The position numbers and the translations under genes were made by a program. A stretch of DNA of 64,000 nt from Myxococcales bacterium 68-20 (GTDB taxonomy: Bacteria; Myxococcota_A; Polyangia; Polyangiales; Polyangiaceae), in contig MKVQ01000034.1 in assembly GCA_001899635.1 (NCBI GenBank), positions 1 through 64,000 on the forward strand. Reading direction: 5' to 3'. Positions 26,207-38,846 of the stretch are shown here, one piece after another. Below the pieces are notes generated by a model. The model was given only the letters and a program-made list of their open reading frames with translations. It did no database searches and was not told where the DNA came from. The stretch's first letter is position 1. Each line of letters opens with the position of its first letter.

Positions 26207-28864
26207 TCACGGCGGAGGAGCGCAGAAGGTTCCGCCTTGGCCGCCCGCGGCCGGGATCGGAACGCTCGTGGTGTCGCCGTCGATCGAAAGGAGGAACTGC
26301 ACGAGCTGCTCGACCTTCGCGGCGCGCTCGTTCGGGTCTGCCTCGGTGAGGAGGTTCGGAGCGAGCGCCTGATAGTGCTCCTTGAACGTCGGGGAGAAGA
26401 GGCTCTCGAGCGTCGCGGCGCCGCCGGAGTGGAAGAAGGGCGCTCCGACCTGCACGCCGAGGAGCGACGGCGGGTTGAAGCCCCTGCCGTTCGTCTCGTT
26501 GCCCTGCCCCGCCGCCGTCATGTTCTGGCGGAGCTCCGCGGTCTTGCCCATCAGCGTGTCCGCCTTGGCGAAGGTACCGACCGGGCGGAGGATGCACTGG
26601 AGCTGATCGAGTGCGCCGACGTCGCCGTTCGCGAAGCGCATGAAGCGCTGATCGGTGGCCGGGAGGAGCGCCACGGGGAAGCCTGCCGGTGGCGCCCATG
26701 CCGTGGAGGCCAGCTTCTGGTTCGTCTGCGTCGACGGCTCGTAGAACTTCCGAGAGATGGTCCACTTGTCACCGCCGTGGCACCCCTGGCAGCTGCCTTC
26801 GGCGAGGAAGATCTGACGGCCAAAGTTGACCTTCGCACCGTCGAGGTTCGAGGGGCTCCGCGGCGCGCGGATCTGCTGGATGTACGCCTTGATCTCCTCC
26901 CAGTCCGTCAGAACGTTCTTCTGCGCGAGGTTCAAGGGATTGCTGGTGTCGACGACGTGCTCGATCGAGCCCGCGAGGCCGGCTGCGCCGACGGCGGCCG
27001 GATCGATGCGGTCGGCGTTCGCCGGCGGCGTGCTCTTCGTGTGCACGATCGCACCTACGCCGCCGGAGATGCCGCGCGTGTTGCCCTCGAAGTCGGCGAC
27101 CTCGTCGAAGATCGCCGTCCAGTTGAAGAGACGCTGATCCTTCGGGTCCTTCTTCGAGAAGCTACCCTCGAGGCTCGTCGACTGGCGCGGGCCGCGCGCG
27201 AAGAACCACGTCACGTTGTCCGAGAGGCCATCCATGTGGCACGCCTGACAGCCGTTCCACCCCTGACCTTTCAGCGACCAACGTCCCGTGGCGGTGTTGA
27301 AGAAACGCTTCCCCTTGCGAATCCTGTCCTCGGTCGAGTTCTCGCCCGGGAGCGCCGACGCGCGCACGACCACCGCGCTGTCGGAAGCGCCTCCCGCGAT
27401 CGCCTGAGTATTGAAGTCGATCACGCTCACGTTGCGGCTGACATCGTTGGCGACGAACGCGAAGCGCTTGTGCGCATCCTGGTTCGGCGTCGCGATACCG
27501 ATCGGGTTCTGCCCGCTCTTGTCCGCCGCGATCCCCGCGGGGTTCAGATTGATGAACGGCTGCGTTGGCGAGCTCACCTCGGTGATGGCGCTTGCCTGCG
27601 CGACGTCGTAGCGGACACGGAAGACGGAGTCTGCGCCGTTCGCGACGACGTAGCCGACCTGACCGCCGCGCACGAAGCCGATGTCCGCGGGCACGGCAGG
27701 GTAACGTCGGCTGCCGTCATCGGCGACGTTGTTGGCGGTGAAGTGTTCGTCGAAGCGGGCGTGGAGCGACGCCGTCGCTCCCGTCGCCTCCTTGTCCGCC
27801 GAGAGGTCGATGACGCTCACCACGCCGTGGGTCGTCGTCTTCACGTTCGCGACGTTCGGCTGTCCCCCTTGCGGGACGACGACGCCGACGGGCCCCTTCG
27901 GCGAGGCGCAGATGCTCGAGACGTAGGCGTACCTGTCCTGGATCGTGATCGACTGCAGCTGGTTCGGGTAGCAGCCGGCCTTACCGCCGTTCGAGTCTGC
28001 GAAGCCCATGTCGGCGAGAGGTGCGAGGCGGATCGTGGAGACAGACTTGTCGGAGAGCTTCACCTTGTAGACGAGCCCGGCCTTCGCGACGTCGGCGTTG
28101 GCGCCGTTGTCGGCCTCGGCCTCGATGCGCTGCGCGAAGTACTCCGTCACGTAGATGCTCTCGTCGTCCTCGCTCCGGTCGCCGTTGTTGGTGATCGCGA
28201 CCGAGCGGGGATGTGCAAGCGCAGGCCGGGCCTTGGCGTCCGGCCCGAGCAGACCGGTCGCGACCAGCGCGGTGTTGAGATCGATCGTCGAGCCCACCGT
28301 CATCGCCGCGGTGTCGACGCCGGTGAGCGTCCCATCCACCCAGTTCGCGACCCACGCACGCGTGCCGCCAGGCGTGAGCGCCACGCCCGTCGGCTCCGAA
28401 CCGACGGCAACCGAACCGGCGACGGCCGGGGTGGTCTTCAAGCCGCCGACCTTCACCAGCTTCTGGTCTTTGCGGAGGACCACATAAGCGGAGTCGCCGT
28501 CCGGAGAGAGGACGACCTGCCAGGGCTCGCCGCCGACGGGCACCTCGGCCTTCTTCTCCAGCTTCGCGGGAGTGCCGTCATCGGGGTAGCTTGCCGAGAA
28601 GACGGAGATCGATCCGACGTCCCGATTGACCGCGACTACGGTCGAATCGTCGGCCGAGATCGCGATTGCCGATCCGCGGCTCGGACCTGGCGCGATGGTG
28701 AGCGGCCCGCCGGCTTGCTCTCCGCCGTCGGGGTCGTCGATCCCTGGCTTGGCGCCCGGGTTCGCCGGATCATCGCCACCGCAGCCGACGAGCTGCAGGA
28801 GGACGAGCGCGGTGGTGCCGGCAACGGCGGCGAGCGGCATGAAGTGCGAGCGGAGGCTTCGCAT
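26207..28864 (-). CDS. beta-propeller (YVTN-like) di-heme cytochrome c lipoprotein
   Basis: An 885-residue exported lipoprotein (lipobox LVGC near residue 28). Residues ~55-480 look like repeated YVTN-type propeller blades (for example GGEPWQVVLSPDGDSAYVVLRKDQKLVKV). The C-terminal part has two CXXCH heme sites, CQACH and CQGCH, in a MauG/cytochrome c peroxidase-like context. It should be a periplasmic or surface-located redox protein; peroxidase activity is not shown. ATG 28864 has GGGAGA upstream. The LysR gene follows. Confidence 0.82.
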   Translation of the reverse strand: MRSLRSHFMPLAAVAGTTALVLLQLVGCGGDDPANPGAKPGIDDPDGGEQAGGPLTIAPGPSRGSAIAISADDSTVVAVNRDVGSISVFSASYPDDGTPAKLEKKAEVPVGGEPWQVVLSPDGDSAYVVLRKDQKLVKVGGLKTTPAVAGSVAVGSEPTGVALTPGGTRAWVANWVDGTLTGVDTAAMTVGSTIDLNTALVATGLLGPDAKARPALAHPRSVAITNNGDRSEDDESIYVTEYFAQRIEAEADNGANADVAKAGLVYKVKLSDKSVSTIRLAPLADMGFADSNGGKAGCYPNQLQSITIQDRYAYVSSICASPKGPVGVVVPQGGQPNVANVKTTTHGVVSVIDLSADKEATGATASLHARFDEHFTANNVADDGSRRYPAVPADIGFVRGGQVGYVVANGADSVFRVRYDVAQASAITEVSSPTQPFINLNPAGIAADKSGQNPIGIATPNQDAHKRFAFVANDVSRNVSVIDFNTQAIAGGASDSAVVVRASALPGENSTEDRIRKGKRFFNTATGRWSLKGQGWNGCQACHMDGLSDNVTWFFARGPRQSTSLEGSFSKKDPKDQRLFNWTAIFDEVADFEGNTRGISGGVGAIVHTKSTPPANADRIDPAAVGAAGLAGSIEHVVDTSNPLNLAQKNVLTDWEEIKAYIQQIRAPRSPSNLDGAKVNFGRQIFLAEGSCQGCHGGDKWTISRKFYEPSTQTNQKLASTAWAPPAGFPVALLPATDQRFMRFANGDVGALDQLQCILRPVGTFAKADTLMGKTAELRQNMTAAGQGNETNGRGFNPPSLLGVQVGAPFFHSGGAATLESLFSPTFKEHYQALAPNLLTEADPNERAAKVEQLVQFLLSIDGDTTSVPIPAAGGQGGTFCAPPP

Positions 28865-29297
28865 GCAGATGTCTCCCAGTGTCCGGGCCGCGGTCCGTTC
28901 TCTCTGGTGAAGAGGAGGGGTCCTCGTCACGCACCGGCACCGACACGCGTGGCCCGGCGTGACGGAGAAGCGAGCAGCCCGACTCTGCGTCTCTCGTCTG
29001 GGAAGACGCGAGACGCTGCCTGTCGGGCACCGATTCCGGTCGCAGCGACTCGCTCCCCGCCGCGCCCGCAAGAACTATGGGGCGCGCCTCCGCGACCCGG
29101 AACTAGTTCGTTCCGATGGGGGGCATAGCCGCCGCCCATGGCTCACTCCCCCCGCCACCCCGGCAATCACACCGCCAAGCTAATCCCGACCTGTTGGAAC
29201 CGCAGACACGCCCGCTCGCGCGACATCGCTCGAGAGCACGACCACGCGACACCAATCGAGTGGCCGCGAGCTCGACCAAGCAGCGCGTGGCGGAGCG
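28865..29297. other. region upstream of the cytochrome gene
   Basis: About 430 bases between the cytochrome start and the stop of a small protein gene. It contains an imperfect 12-bp-stem hairpin at 28987-29016 (GCGTCTCTCGTC, six-base loop) in what would be the cytochrome leader and a palindrome GAACTAGTTC at 29100-29109 that could be an operator. No protein-coding gene is convincing. Confidence 0.5.
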
Positions 29298-29546
29298 TCA
29301 CGACCCTCGACCGAGCCGCCACACCTCGCGCCCCTCGGCGTCGCGCTCGAGTCGCGCGAAACCACGCGAGACCATGGTATCGACGAGCTCCTCGGCCTCC
29401 AGCATCGAGCATTCGAGGTGCGCGGCAACGATGTCTCGCAGCAGAGAGCGGCCGACGAGGGCTCCGGAGAGCGGGGCCTCCGTCGTCCCGTGCACGACAT
29501 CGACGAGCTGCTCGAGGTCGACCGCTTCAACATCCAGCTTCGCCAT
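29298..29546 (-). CDS. small protein, possible winged-helix fold, unknown
   Basis: An 82-residue acidic protein starting MAKLDVEAVDLEQLVDVVHG. Alternating helices with a short C-terminal hairpin (GFARLERDAEGREVWRLG) suggest a small winged-helix, but there is no confident family. GGGAGC lies just before the ATG at 29546. It is divergent from the SDR gene and may be a real but uncharacterised gene; it could also be spurious. Confidence 0.45.
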   Translation of the reverse strand: MAKLDVEAVDLEQLVDVVHGTTEAPLSGALVGRSLLRDIVAAHLECSMLEAEELVDTMVSRGFARLERDAEGREVWRLGRGS

Positions 29547-29722
29547 GTTCGCTCCCGTGCTTGCGCTCCCGAGACGGCTGGGCAGCACGCAATCGCGGTG
29601 CCGTGCGCGCGGCCAGCGACGAGCCCCAAGCCCTTGCCGGCCAAAGTCGTGCGGGTGCGGGGTTTGCTCTGCGCCGGAGAGCACCGGGCGTGCAGCGCGA
29701 GCAGAAGCGGAAGGACCGGGTC

Positions 29723-30736
29723 ATGGGCGAGGTGTTCGAGCGAAAGATCGTCGTCGTGACAGGCGCCTCCGCGGGGGTCGGGCGCGCGATCGTGCGCGCG
29801 TTCGCGGCAAGAGGCGCGCACGTCGGCCTCATCGCTCGCGGGATCGACGGGCTCGAAGCGGCGCGTCACGAGGTCGAATCGATGGGAGGTCGCGCGCTCG
29901 TGCTTCCGCTCGACGTCGCCGACGCAAAGGCGGTCGACGACGCCGCCGAACGCGTCGAACGGGAGCTTGGCCCGATCGACATCTGGGTGAACGACGCGAT
30001 GGTCTCGGTCTTCGCGCCGATCGTCGACACCACCCCCGCCGAGTTCAAGCGTGTGACCGAGGTGACCTATCTCGGGTACGTGCACGGGACGCTCGCCGCC
30101 CTCCGGCGGATGCGCCCGCGCAACCGTGGAACGATCATCCAGATCGGCTCGGCGCTGGCTTACCGCTCGATCCCGCTGCAGGCGGCCTACTGCGCTGCCA
30201 AACACGCCGTGAAGGGCTTCTCGGAGTCGCTCCGCACGGAGCTGCTCCACGACGCGAGCAAGGTGAGGGTCACCCAGGTGCATCTGCCTGCGGTGAATAC
30301 GCCTCAGTTCACCTGGTCACGCGCGAAGCTCCCGCACGAGCCGCAGCCGGTGCCGCCCACCTTCCAACCGGAGGTCGTCGCCGACGCAGTGCTCTACGCC
30401 GCCACGCACGATCGGCGCGAGATCTGGGTCGGAGCTCCGACCGCCCTCGCGATCGTCGCCGAGAAAGTCGCTCCCGACGTCGCCGATCACTATCTGGCTT
30501 CCCACGGATACGAGAGCCAGCAGACCAAAAGGCCGCTCGACCCGCATCGGCCCGACAACCTCTTCGAGCCCGTACCAGGCGACCACGGCGCACACGGACC
30601 GTTCGACGACCTCGCGAAGGATCGAAGCACCGAATGGTGGGCCGCCAAACACCGCTACGCGCTCCTGACCGGCGCCCTCGGGCTCATCATGCTCGTCTCC
30701 GGGCTTCGCCGCTGGGCGCGGGCAGGTGGGTGGTGA
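29723..30736 (+). CDS. short-chain dehydrogenase/reductase with C-terminal membrane anchor
   Basis: A 337-residue SDR. The NAD(P)-binding TGASAGVG is at ~13-20, and the catalytic Ser (IGSALAYRS) and YCAAK are in place, so it should be an active oxidoreductase. Beyond the usual ~250 residues there is an extension ending in one hydrophobic helix (YALLTGALGLIMLVSGL), as seen in some long SDRs found beside GH15 genes. AAGGA precedes the ATG at 29723. Its stop overlaps the GTG of the GH15 gene, so the two are cotranslated. Substrate unknown. Confidence 0.9.
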   Translation: MGEVFERKIVVVTGASAGVGRAIVRAFAARGAHVGLIARGIDGLEAARHEVESMGGRALVLPLDVADAKAVDDAAERVERELGPIDIWVNDAMVSVFAPIVDTTPAEFKRVTEVTYLGYVHGTLAALRRMRPRNRGTIIQIGSALAYRSIPLQAAYCAAKHAVKGFSESLRTELLHDASKVRVTQVHLPAVNTPQFTWSRAKLPHEPQPVPPTFQPEVVADAVLYAATHDRREIWVGAPTALAIVAEKVAPDVADHYLASHGYESQQTKRPLDPHRPDNLFEPVPGDHGAHGPFDDLAKDRSTEWWAAKHRYALLTGALGLIMLVSGLRRWARAGGW

Positions 30737-32523
30737 ACATCGAGGACTACGCGGTCATCGGCGATACCCACTCGGTCGCGCTCGTCGGAAGGAACGGCTC
30801 GATCGACTGGCTCTGCCTGCCCCGCTTCGACTCCGGCGCCTGCTTCGCTGCGCTGCTCGGCGAGCCCGATCACGGACGATTCGCGCTCCACCCCGCGGCC
30901 GAAGCGCGAATCGAACGGCGCTATCAGGGCGAGTCGCTCGTCCTCGAGACCGTCTTCCACACGCACGAGGGGTCGGTACGGCTCGTGGACGCGATGCCGG
31001 TCCGTGGCACGCATCCCAACGTGGTGCGCATCGTCGAAGGCGTCTCCGGCGCGGTCGAGATGCGCCTCGAGCTCGTGATTCGCTTCGACTACGGCAGTGT
31101 CGTGCCCTGGGTCCGCAAGCTCGACGGTCGCCTCCTCGCGATCGGCGGTCCGGATGCGCTCGTCCTGTCGACGCCGGTCGAGACTCGCGGTGCCGGGATG
31201 ACGACGGTGGCCACGTTCACCGTCCGCGCCGGCGATCGCGTCCCCTTCGTGCTCACGTGGCATCCGTCCCACGAACCGTCGCCTCGCAGCGTCGAGGCGC
31301 CACGGGCGATCGACGAGACGAAGAGCTGGTGGCGCGCGTGGGTGGCCCGCCATCGACCGCCCTCGCTGTACCGTGGGCCCGTCACCCGCTCGCTCCTCAC
31401 GCTGAAGGCGCTGACGTACGCCCCCACCGGCGGGATCGTCGCCGCAGGCACGACCTCGCTCCCGGAGACGATCGGCGGACGGCGCAACTGGGACTACCGC
31501 TACTGCTGGCTCCGTGACGCGACCTTCACCCTCTACGCCCTGATGCATGCAGGTTACACCGAAGAAGCGAAGGCCTGGCGCGACTGGCTGCTTCGCGCGG
31601 TAGCGGGCGATCCGAGCAAGCTCCAGACGGTCTACGGGCCCGCCGGCGAGCGGCGGCTCGAGGAGCTGCCCCTCGAGTGGCTACCCGGCTACGAGGGCTC
31701 GCGTCCGGTCCGAGTCGGGAACCGCGCCTCCCGTCAGCTCCAGCTCGACGTCTACGGCGAGGTGCTCGACGCGCTCCACCAGAGCCGACGGATGGGCCTG
31801 CGGAGCGATCGCACAGCATGGGCCGTGCAGCGCGCCATCGGGGACTGGCTCGAGTCACGATGGCAAGAGCCCGACCACGGGCTCTGGGAGGTGCGCAACC
31901 CACGCCTCCAGTTCGTCCACTCGAAGGTGATGGCCTGGGTCGGGCTCGACCGCCTCGTGAAGGCCGTGGAGCAGCAAGGCCTCGACGGGCCTGTCGATCG
32001 CTGGCGCCGCGTCCGCGCCGAGATCCACGAGCAGATCTGCCGCCACGGCTTCGATGCGTCCCTCGGCAGCTTCACGCAGAGCTACGGCTCGAAGGTGCTC
32101 GATGCGAGCCTCCTGCTCATGCCGGTGCTCGGGTTCCTGCCGCCAGAGGATCCACGGATCCGCGGGACCATCACCGCCATCGAGCGGAACCTCGTTCGCG
32201 ACGGATTCGTGCTCCGTTACACGACGAGCGACGACGAGAACGTCGACGGCATCCGCGGCCGCGAGGGCGCGTTCATCGCGTGCTCGTTCTGGCTCGTCGA
32301 TGCGCTCGCTCTCACGGGACGCCGAGACGAGGCTCGCACGATGTTCGAGCGCGCACTCTCGGTGGCCAACGACGTCGGGCTGCTGTCGGAGGAGTACGAT
32401 CTCGAACGCCGGCGCCTCGTCGGCAACTTCCCGCAGGCCTTCTCGCACGTCGCCGTCATCAACTCCGCGCGCTCGCTCAGCCACCACGCCGAGGGCGCAG
32501 CGCCGCATCGAAGCACCACCTGA
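30733..32523 (+). CDS. GH15 family glycoside hydrolase (glucoamylase/trehalase-like)
   Basis: A 596-residue protein matching bacterial GH15 enzymes that cleave terminal alpha-glucosidic bonds, often trehalose. An N-terminal DUF5911-type domain (IEDYAVIGDTHSVALVGRNGSIDWLCLPRFDS) precedes the (alpha/alpha)6 barrel containing RNWDYRYCWLRDATFTLYAL and the conserved GREGAFIACSFWLVDALAL. No signal peptide, so cytoplasmic. Start is a GTG at 30733 overlapping the SDR stop (GTGA). Trehalose or glycogen turnover is a reasonable inference. Confidence 0.92.
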   Translation: MNIEDYAVIGDTHSVALVGRNGSIDWLCLPRFDSGACFAALLGEPDHGRFALHPAAEARIERRYQGESLVLETVFHTHEGSVRLVDAMPVRGTHPNVVRIVEGVSGAVEMRLELVIRFDYGSVVPWVRKLDGRLLAIGGPDALVLSTPVETRGAGMTTVATFTVRAGDRVPFVLTWHPSHEPSPRSVEAPRAIDETKSWWRAWVARHRPPSLYRGPVTRSLLTLKALTYAPTGGIVAAGTTSLPETIGGRRNWDYRYCWLRDATFTLYALMHAGYTEEAKAWRDWLLRAVAGDPSKLQTVYGPAGERRLEELPLEWLPGYEGSRPVRVGNRASRQLQLDVYGEVLDALHQSRRMGLRSDRTAWAVQRAIGDWLESRWQEPDHGLWEVRNPRLQFVHSKVMAWVGLDRLVKAVEQQGLDGPVDRWRRVRAEIHEQICRHGFDASLGSFTQSYGSKVLDASLLLMPVLGFLPPEDPRIRGTITAIERNLVRDGFVLRYTTSDDENVDGIRGREGAFIACSFWLVDALALTGRRDEARTMFERALSVANDVGLLSEEYDLERRRLVGNFPQAFSHVAVINSARSLSHHAEGAAPHRSTT

Positions 32524-32719
32524 GCGTCCGCGCTGCCGCTCGGCGCAGGAGCGGCAGCGATCACGGAGCACGGGCATGCGGTCCCGAAAGGCTGCCATCG
32601 AGGCGCGTCCTCGCTAGCCGCATGTGCGCTCGCGCTCGCTCGCTCCAAGTCGCTACACCAGAGCGCGACCCACATCAGCACGAGCCTCGTCGATCCGTGC
32701 GCGCAACGTGGCCCGGCGG

Positions 32720-33390
32720 ATGCACCGCGCCGCGCACTTTCGCGTGAACCTCTTCCCTGCGTACGCCAACCAGGTCTACTGGGTCGCGATCGGCGCCGTC
32801 GCCGCTGCGATCGTGGTCACGCCCGTGGCGTTGATCGTGTGGGCCCGCATGCCGTACGCGACGGGACAGGGCGAGCCTCCGGAGCAGCCGATCAAGTTCG
32901 ATCATCGTCATCACGTCCGCGATGACGGCATCTCCTGCGAGTACTGCCACGGCGGCGCCGAGCGCTCCCCGTTCGCCGGGATCCCCGCCACCTCCGTGTG
33001 CGTGAACTGTCACTCGCAGGTGTGGACCGCGAGCCCCGAGCTCGCCGAGGTTCGCCGGAGCTACTTCGCGAACGAGCCAATCCGCTGGCGACGCGTCAAT
33101 GCGCTGCCCGACTTCGTGTTCTTCAATCACTCGGCCCACGTGACGAAGGGCGTGGGCTGCGTCTCCTGTCACGGACGGGTCGACACGATGGGCCAAGTCT
33201 ACCAAGCCATGCCGCTGACCATGCGCTGGTGCCTCGAGTGCCATCGCGAACCCGAGAAGCACCTCCGGCCGCTCGACAAGATCACGGACATGGAGTGGAC
33301 ACCGGATCCCGCACGAGCGAAGGAGCTCGGACGCGAGCTCCGTACGACCCTCGGAGTTCGCTCCGTCGTCGAGTGCTCGGGGTGTCACCG

Positions 33391-33394
<4 letters not shown>
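32720..33394 (+). CDS. actA: Alternative Complex III pentaheme cytochrome c subunit
   Basis: A 224-residue protein with one N-terminal membrane helix (residues ~20-42) and five CXXCH heme sites in the periplasmic part: CEYCH, CVNCH, CVSCH, CLECH and CSGCH. This is the ActA subunit of Alternative Complex III, a quinol:cytochrome c/HiPIP oxidoreductase that replaces bc1. It is the first gene of a continuous operon of Act and Cox subunits. The ATG at 32720 gives a normal-length subunit. A GTG four codons upstream is possible. Confidence 0.94.
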
Positions 33395-36311
<2,917 letters not shown>

Positions 36312-36315
<4 letters not shown>

Positions 36316-37721
36316 GCGCGGCGACGTCCAACGCTCCGCGCGTCCGCGACGACGCCGATCACGAGCCTCCGGTGCTCGAGCATGCGGGCTCGCTTGCGGA
36401 TCTCACCGACGAGCTGCTCGACAAGGTCGTCCGACCTCCGCGATGGATGGGCCCCGCCCTGCTCGTCACGTTCCTCGGCACGCTCATGCTGTTCGCCGCG
36501 ATCGCTTACACGGTCACGACGGGGATCGGCGTCTGGGGGAACAACATCCCGGTCGCGTGGGCGTTCGGGATCACGAACTTCGTCTGGTGGATCGGGATCG
36601 GTCACGCCGGCACGTTCATCTCCGCCTTCCTCCTCCTCCTCGAGCAGCGGTGGCGGGCGTCGATCAACCGGTTCGCCGAGGCGATGACGCTGTTCGCGGT
36701 CATGCAGGCAGCGCTCTTCCCGCTCCTGCACCTCGGGAGGCCGTGGTTCTTCTACTGGCTCATCCCCTACCCGAGCACGATGAAGATCTGGCCGCAGTTC
36801 CGGAGCGCGCTCACCTGGGACGTCGCCGCGGTGATGACCTACTTCACGGTCTCGCTGCTCTTCTGGTACCTCGGGCTCGTCCCCGATCTCGCGGTCATGC
36901 GCGATCGTGCTCCCGGGCTCCTGCGCCGGCGCGTCTACGCCCTCTTCGCGCTCGGCTGGAAGGGCTCGGTGCACGACTGGCATCGCTGGCGCATCGGCTA
37001 CGGCTTGCTCGGCGGAATCGCCACGCCGCTCGTCGTCTCGGTGCACAGCATCGTTTCGAGCGACTTCGCGATCGCGAACCTCCCCGGCTGGCACTCGCTC
37101 ATCTTCCCGCCGTACTTCGTCGCGGGCGCGATCTACTCCGGCTTCGCGATGGTCCTCACCCTGATGATCCCCGCGCGCCGGCTGTACCGGATCGAGCACA
37201 TCATCACCACGCGTCACCTCGACAGCATGGCGAAGATGCTGCTCGTGACCGGCTGGATCGTCCTCTACAGCTACGCGGTCGAGGCGTGGTCCGCCTGGTA
37301 CTCGGGCGATCGGTACGAGGCCTACACCAACCTCGTGATGCGCCCGTTCGGCCCGTACGCGCTCGTGTACTGGGTCGTCATCACGTGCAACTGCGTGACC
37401 CCGCAGCTGTTCTGGTGGAGGCGCGCGAGGCGAAGCGCGCTCGCGCTGTGGGTCGCCTCGCTCTTCATCCAGGTCGGCATGTGGGCCGAGCGCTTCATGC
37501 TCATCGTCACCTCGCAAAGCCGTGACTTCCTCCCGTCATCCTGGGGCCTCTATCGACCGACGAGCGTCGACGTGGCGCTCCTGTCCGGGACGGTCTTCTT
37601 CTTTCTCTTCCTGTTCCTGCTCTTCCTCCGCTTCGTGCCGTTCATCCCCATCGCCGAGGTCAAGGAGCTGAAGCACGGCCTCGAGCGAGAGCGAGAGCCC
37701 GAGGAGCAGGTCCATGCGTGA
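36312..37721 (+). CDS. actC: Alternative Complex III subunit C, NrfD-like quinol-binding membrane protein
   Basis: A 469-residue integral membrane protein with about ten helices, matching the PsrC/NrfD fold that holds the quinol site of Alternative Complex III. Typical helices include [22 protein letters not shown] and [23 protein letters not shown]. It starts with ATG overlapping the actB stop by 4 bp and ends 8 bases inside actD. Confidence 0.95.
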
Positions 37722-38268
37722 GGTCGTCGTGGCCGAGCTCGACTCGCCCGAACGCGTCGTCCAGGCCGCACGCTCGGTCCGCGCGCTCGGGTACAGACGC
37801 GTCGAGGCGTTCGTCCCTTTCCCGATCCCCGAGCTCGATGCCGTGCTCGGTATCCGACGCACGAGGCTCCCCTACCTCGTCTTGCTCGCGGGCTTCGCCG
37901 GCGCGGCCCTGGCGCTCCTCATCCAGTGGTGGACGAACGCCATCGACTACCCGATCAACGTGGGCGCTCGCCCGCTCAACTCGCTCCCGACCGACATGCT
38001 GATCGTCTTCGAGTCGACGGTGCTGCTCTCGGCGGGGATGGCGTTCGCGACGGTGCTCCTCGGGTCGAGGCTGCCGCGCCTTCACGATCCGATCTTCGAC
38101 CTACCCGGCTTCGAGCGGACGAGCCTCGATCGATATTGGATCGTGATCGGTGACGCCTACGACACGGACAGCACCGTCCTCGACGAGGCGCTCGGCCTCC
38201 TCGACGGAGAGCTCGCGCGTCTCGGTGCCGTGGTCACCCGCGCCCGCATCGGCGAGCAGGCACCATGA
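37714..38268 (+). CDS. actD: Alternative Complex III subunit D
   Basis: A 184-residue protein with two central membrane helices (~50-75 and ~95-118) flanked by a cytoplasmic N-terminal alpha/beta domain ([19 protein letters not shown]...[13 protein letters not shown]) and a C-terminal region, the DUF3341 family. It contacts ActC in the known structures. It overlaps actC by 8 bp and actE by 4 bp. Confidence 0.93.
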   Translation: MREVVVAELDSPERVVQAARSVRALGYRRVEAFVPFPIPELDAVLGIRRTRLPYLVLLAGFAGAALALLIQWWTNAIDYPINVGARPLNSLPTDMLIVFESTVLLSAGMAFATVLLGSRLPRLHDPIFDLPGFERTSLDRYWIVIGDAYDTDSTVLDEALGLLDGELARLGAVVTRARIGEQAP

Positions 38269-38846
38269 GACGCCACTCGCCTCTCGGTCTTCTCGCGCTC
38301 CTCGCGTCGTTCGCGGTGCTCGACTGCGACAACCGGCAGGCGTGGCAGGAGCCGGATCCGACGTGGGCGCGGATGCTGTCGCAGCGTCGCGCCGATCCGT
38401 ACGAAGCGACGAGCGCGTTCCCCGACGGCAAGGTCATGCGCGCTCCGCCTGCCGGTGCAGTACCGGTCGACGACGACACCGATGCCCCACCGCCGCCAGT
38501 CACGCGAGAGCTCTTGCTCCTCGGGCAGAAGCGCTTCCGCGCGACCTGCTCGGTCTGCCACGGCCTGCGCGCCGACGGCGATAGCGTCGTCGCGACGAAG
38601 ATGGAGCTCCGGCGGCCTCCTTCGCTGCTCGATCCCGACAACCTCGCTCGCTCGCGCGAGGAACTCTTCGTCTACGCGACGAAGGGCTACGGGCTCATGC
38701 CGGCCTACGAGGACATGCTCGACCGGAACGAGCGCTGGGCGGTCGTCTCATGGGTGCAGACGCTCCAGTTGAGCCAGCGCGCACGCGTCGCCGAGCTCCC
38801 GCCCGAGCTTCGTGAGCGCCTGGAAAAGGAGGCAGAGCCGCAATGA
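38265..38846 (+). CDS. actE: Alternative Complex III mono-heme cytochrome c subunit
   Basis: A 193-residue exported protein with one heme site, CSVCH, and a distal Met supplied by YGLMP. N-terminal hydrophobic segment of ~20 residues ends in VLDC; Asp before Cys departs from the normal lipobox, although ActE is normally a lipoprotein. Its heme is the probable exit to the next electron acceptor. It overlaps actD and actF by 4 bp. Confidence 0.92.
   Translation: MRRHSPLGLLALLASFAVLDCDNRQAWQEPDPTWARMLSQRRADPYEATSAFPDGKVMRAPPAGAVPVDDDTDAPPPPVTRELLLLGQKRFRATCSVCHGLRADGDSVVATKMELRRPPSLLDPDNLARSREELFVYATKGYGLMPAYEDMLDRNERWAVVSWVQTLQLSQRARVAELPPELRERLEKEAEPQ

Noticed and set aside
26159-29128. 989-residue plus-strand frame opposite the cytochrome gene
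   Set aside because: Composition is Arg/Val/Asp-rich without domains; the minus-strand gene has heme motifs and a lipobox.
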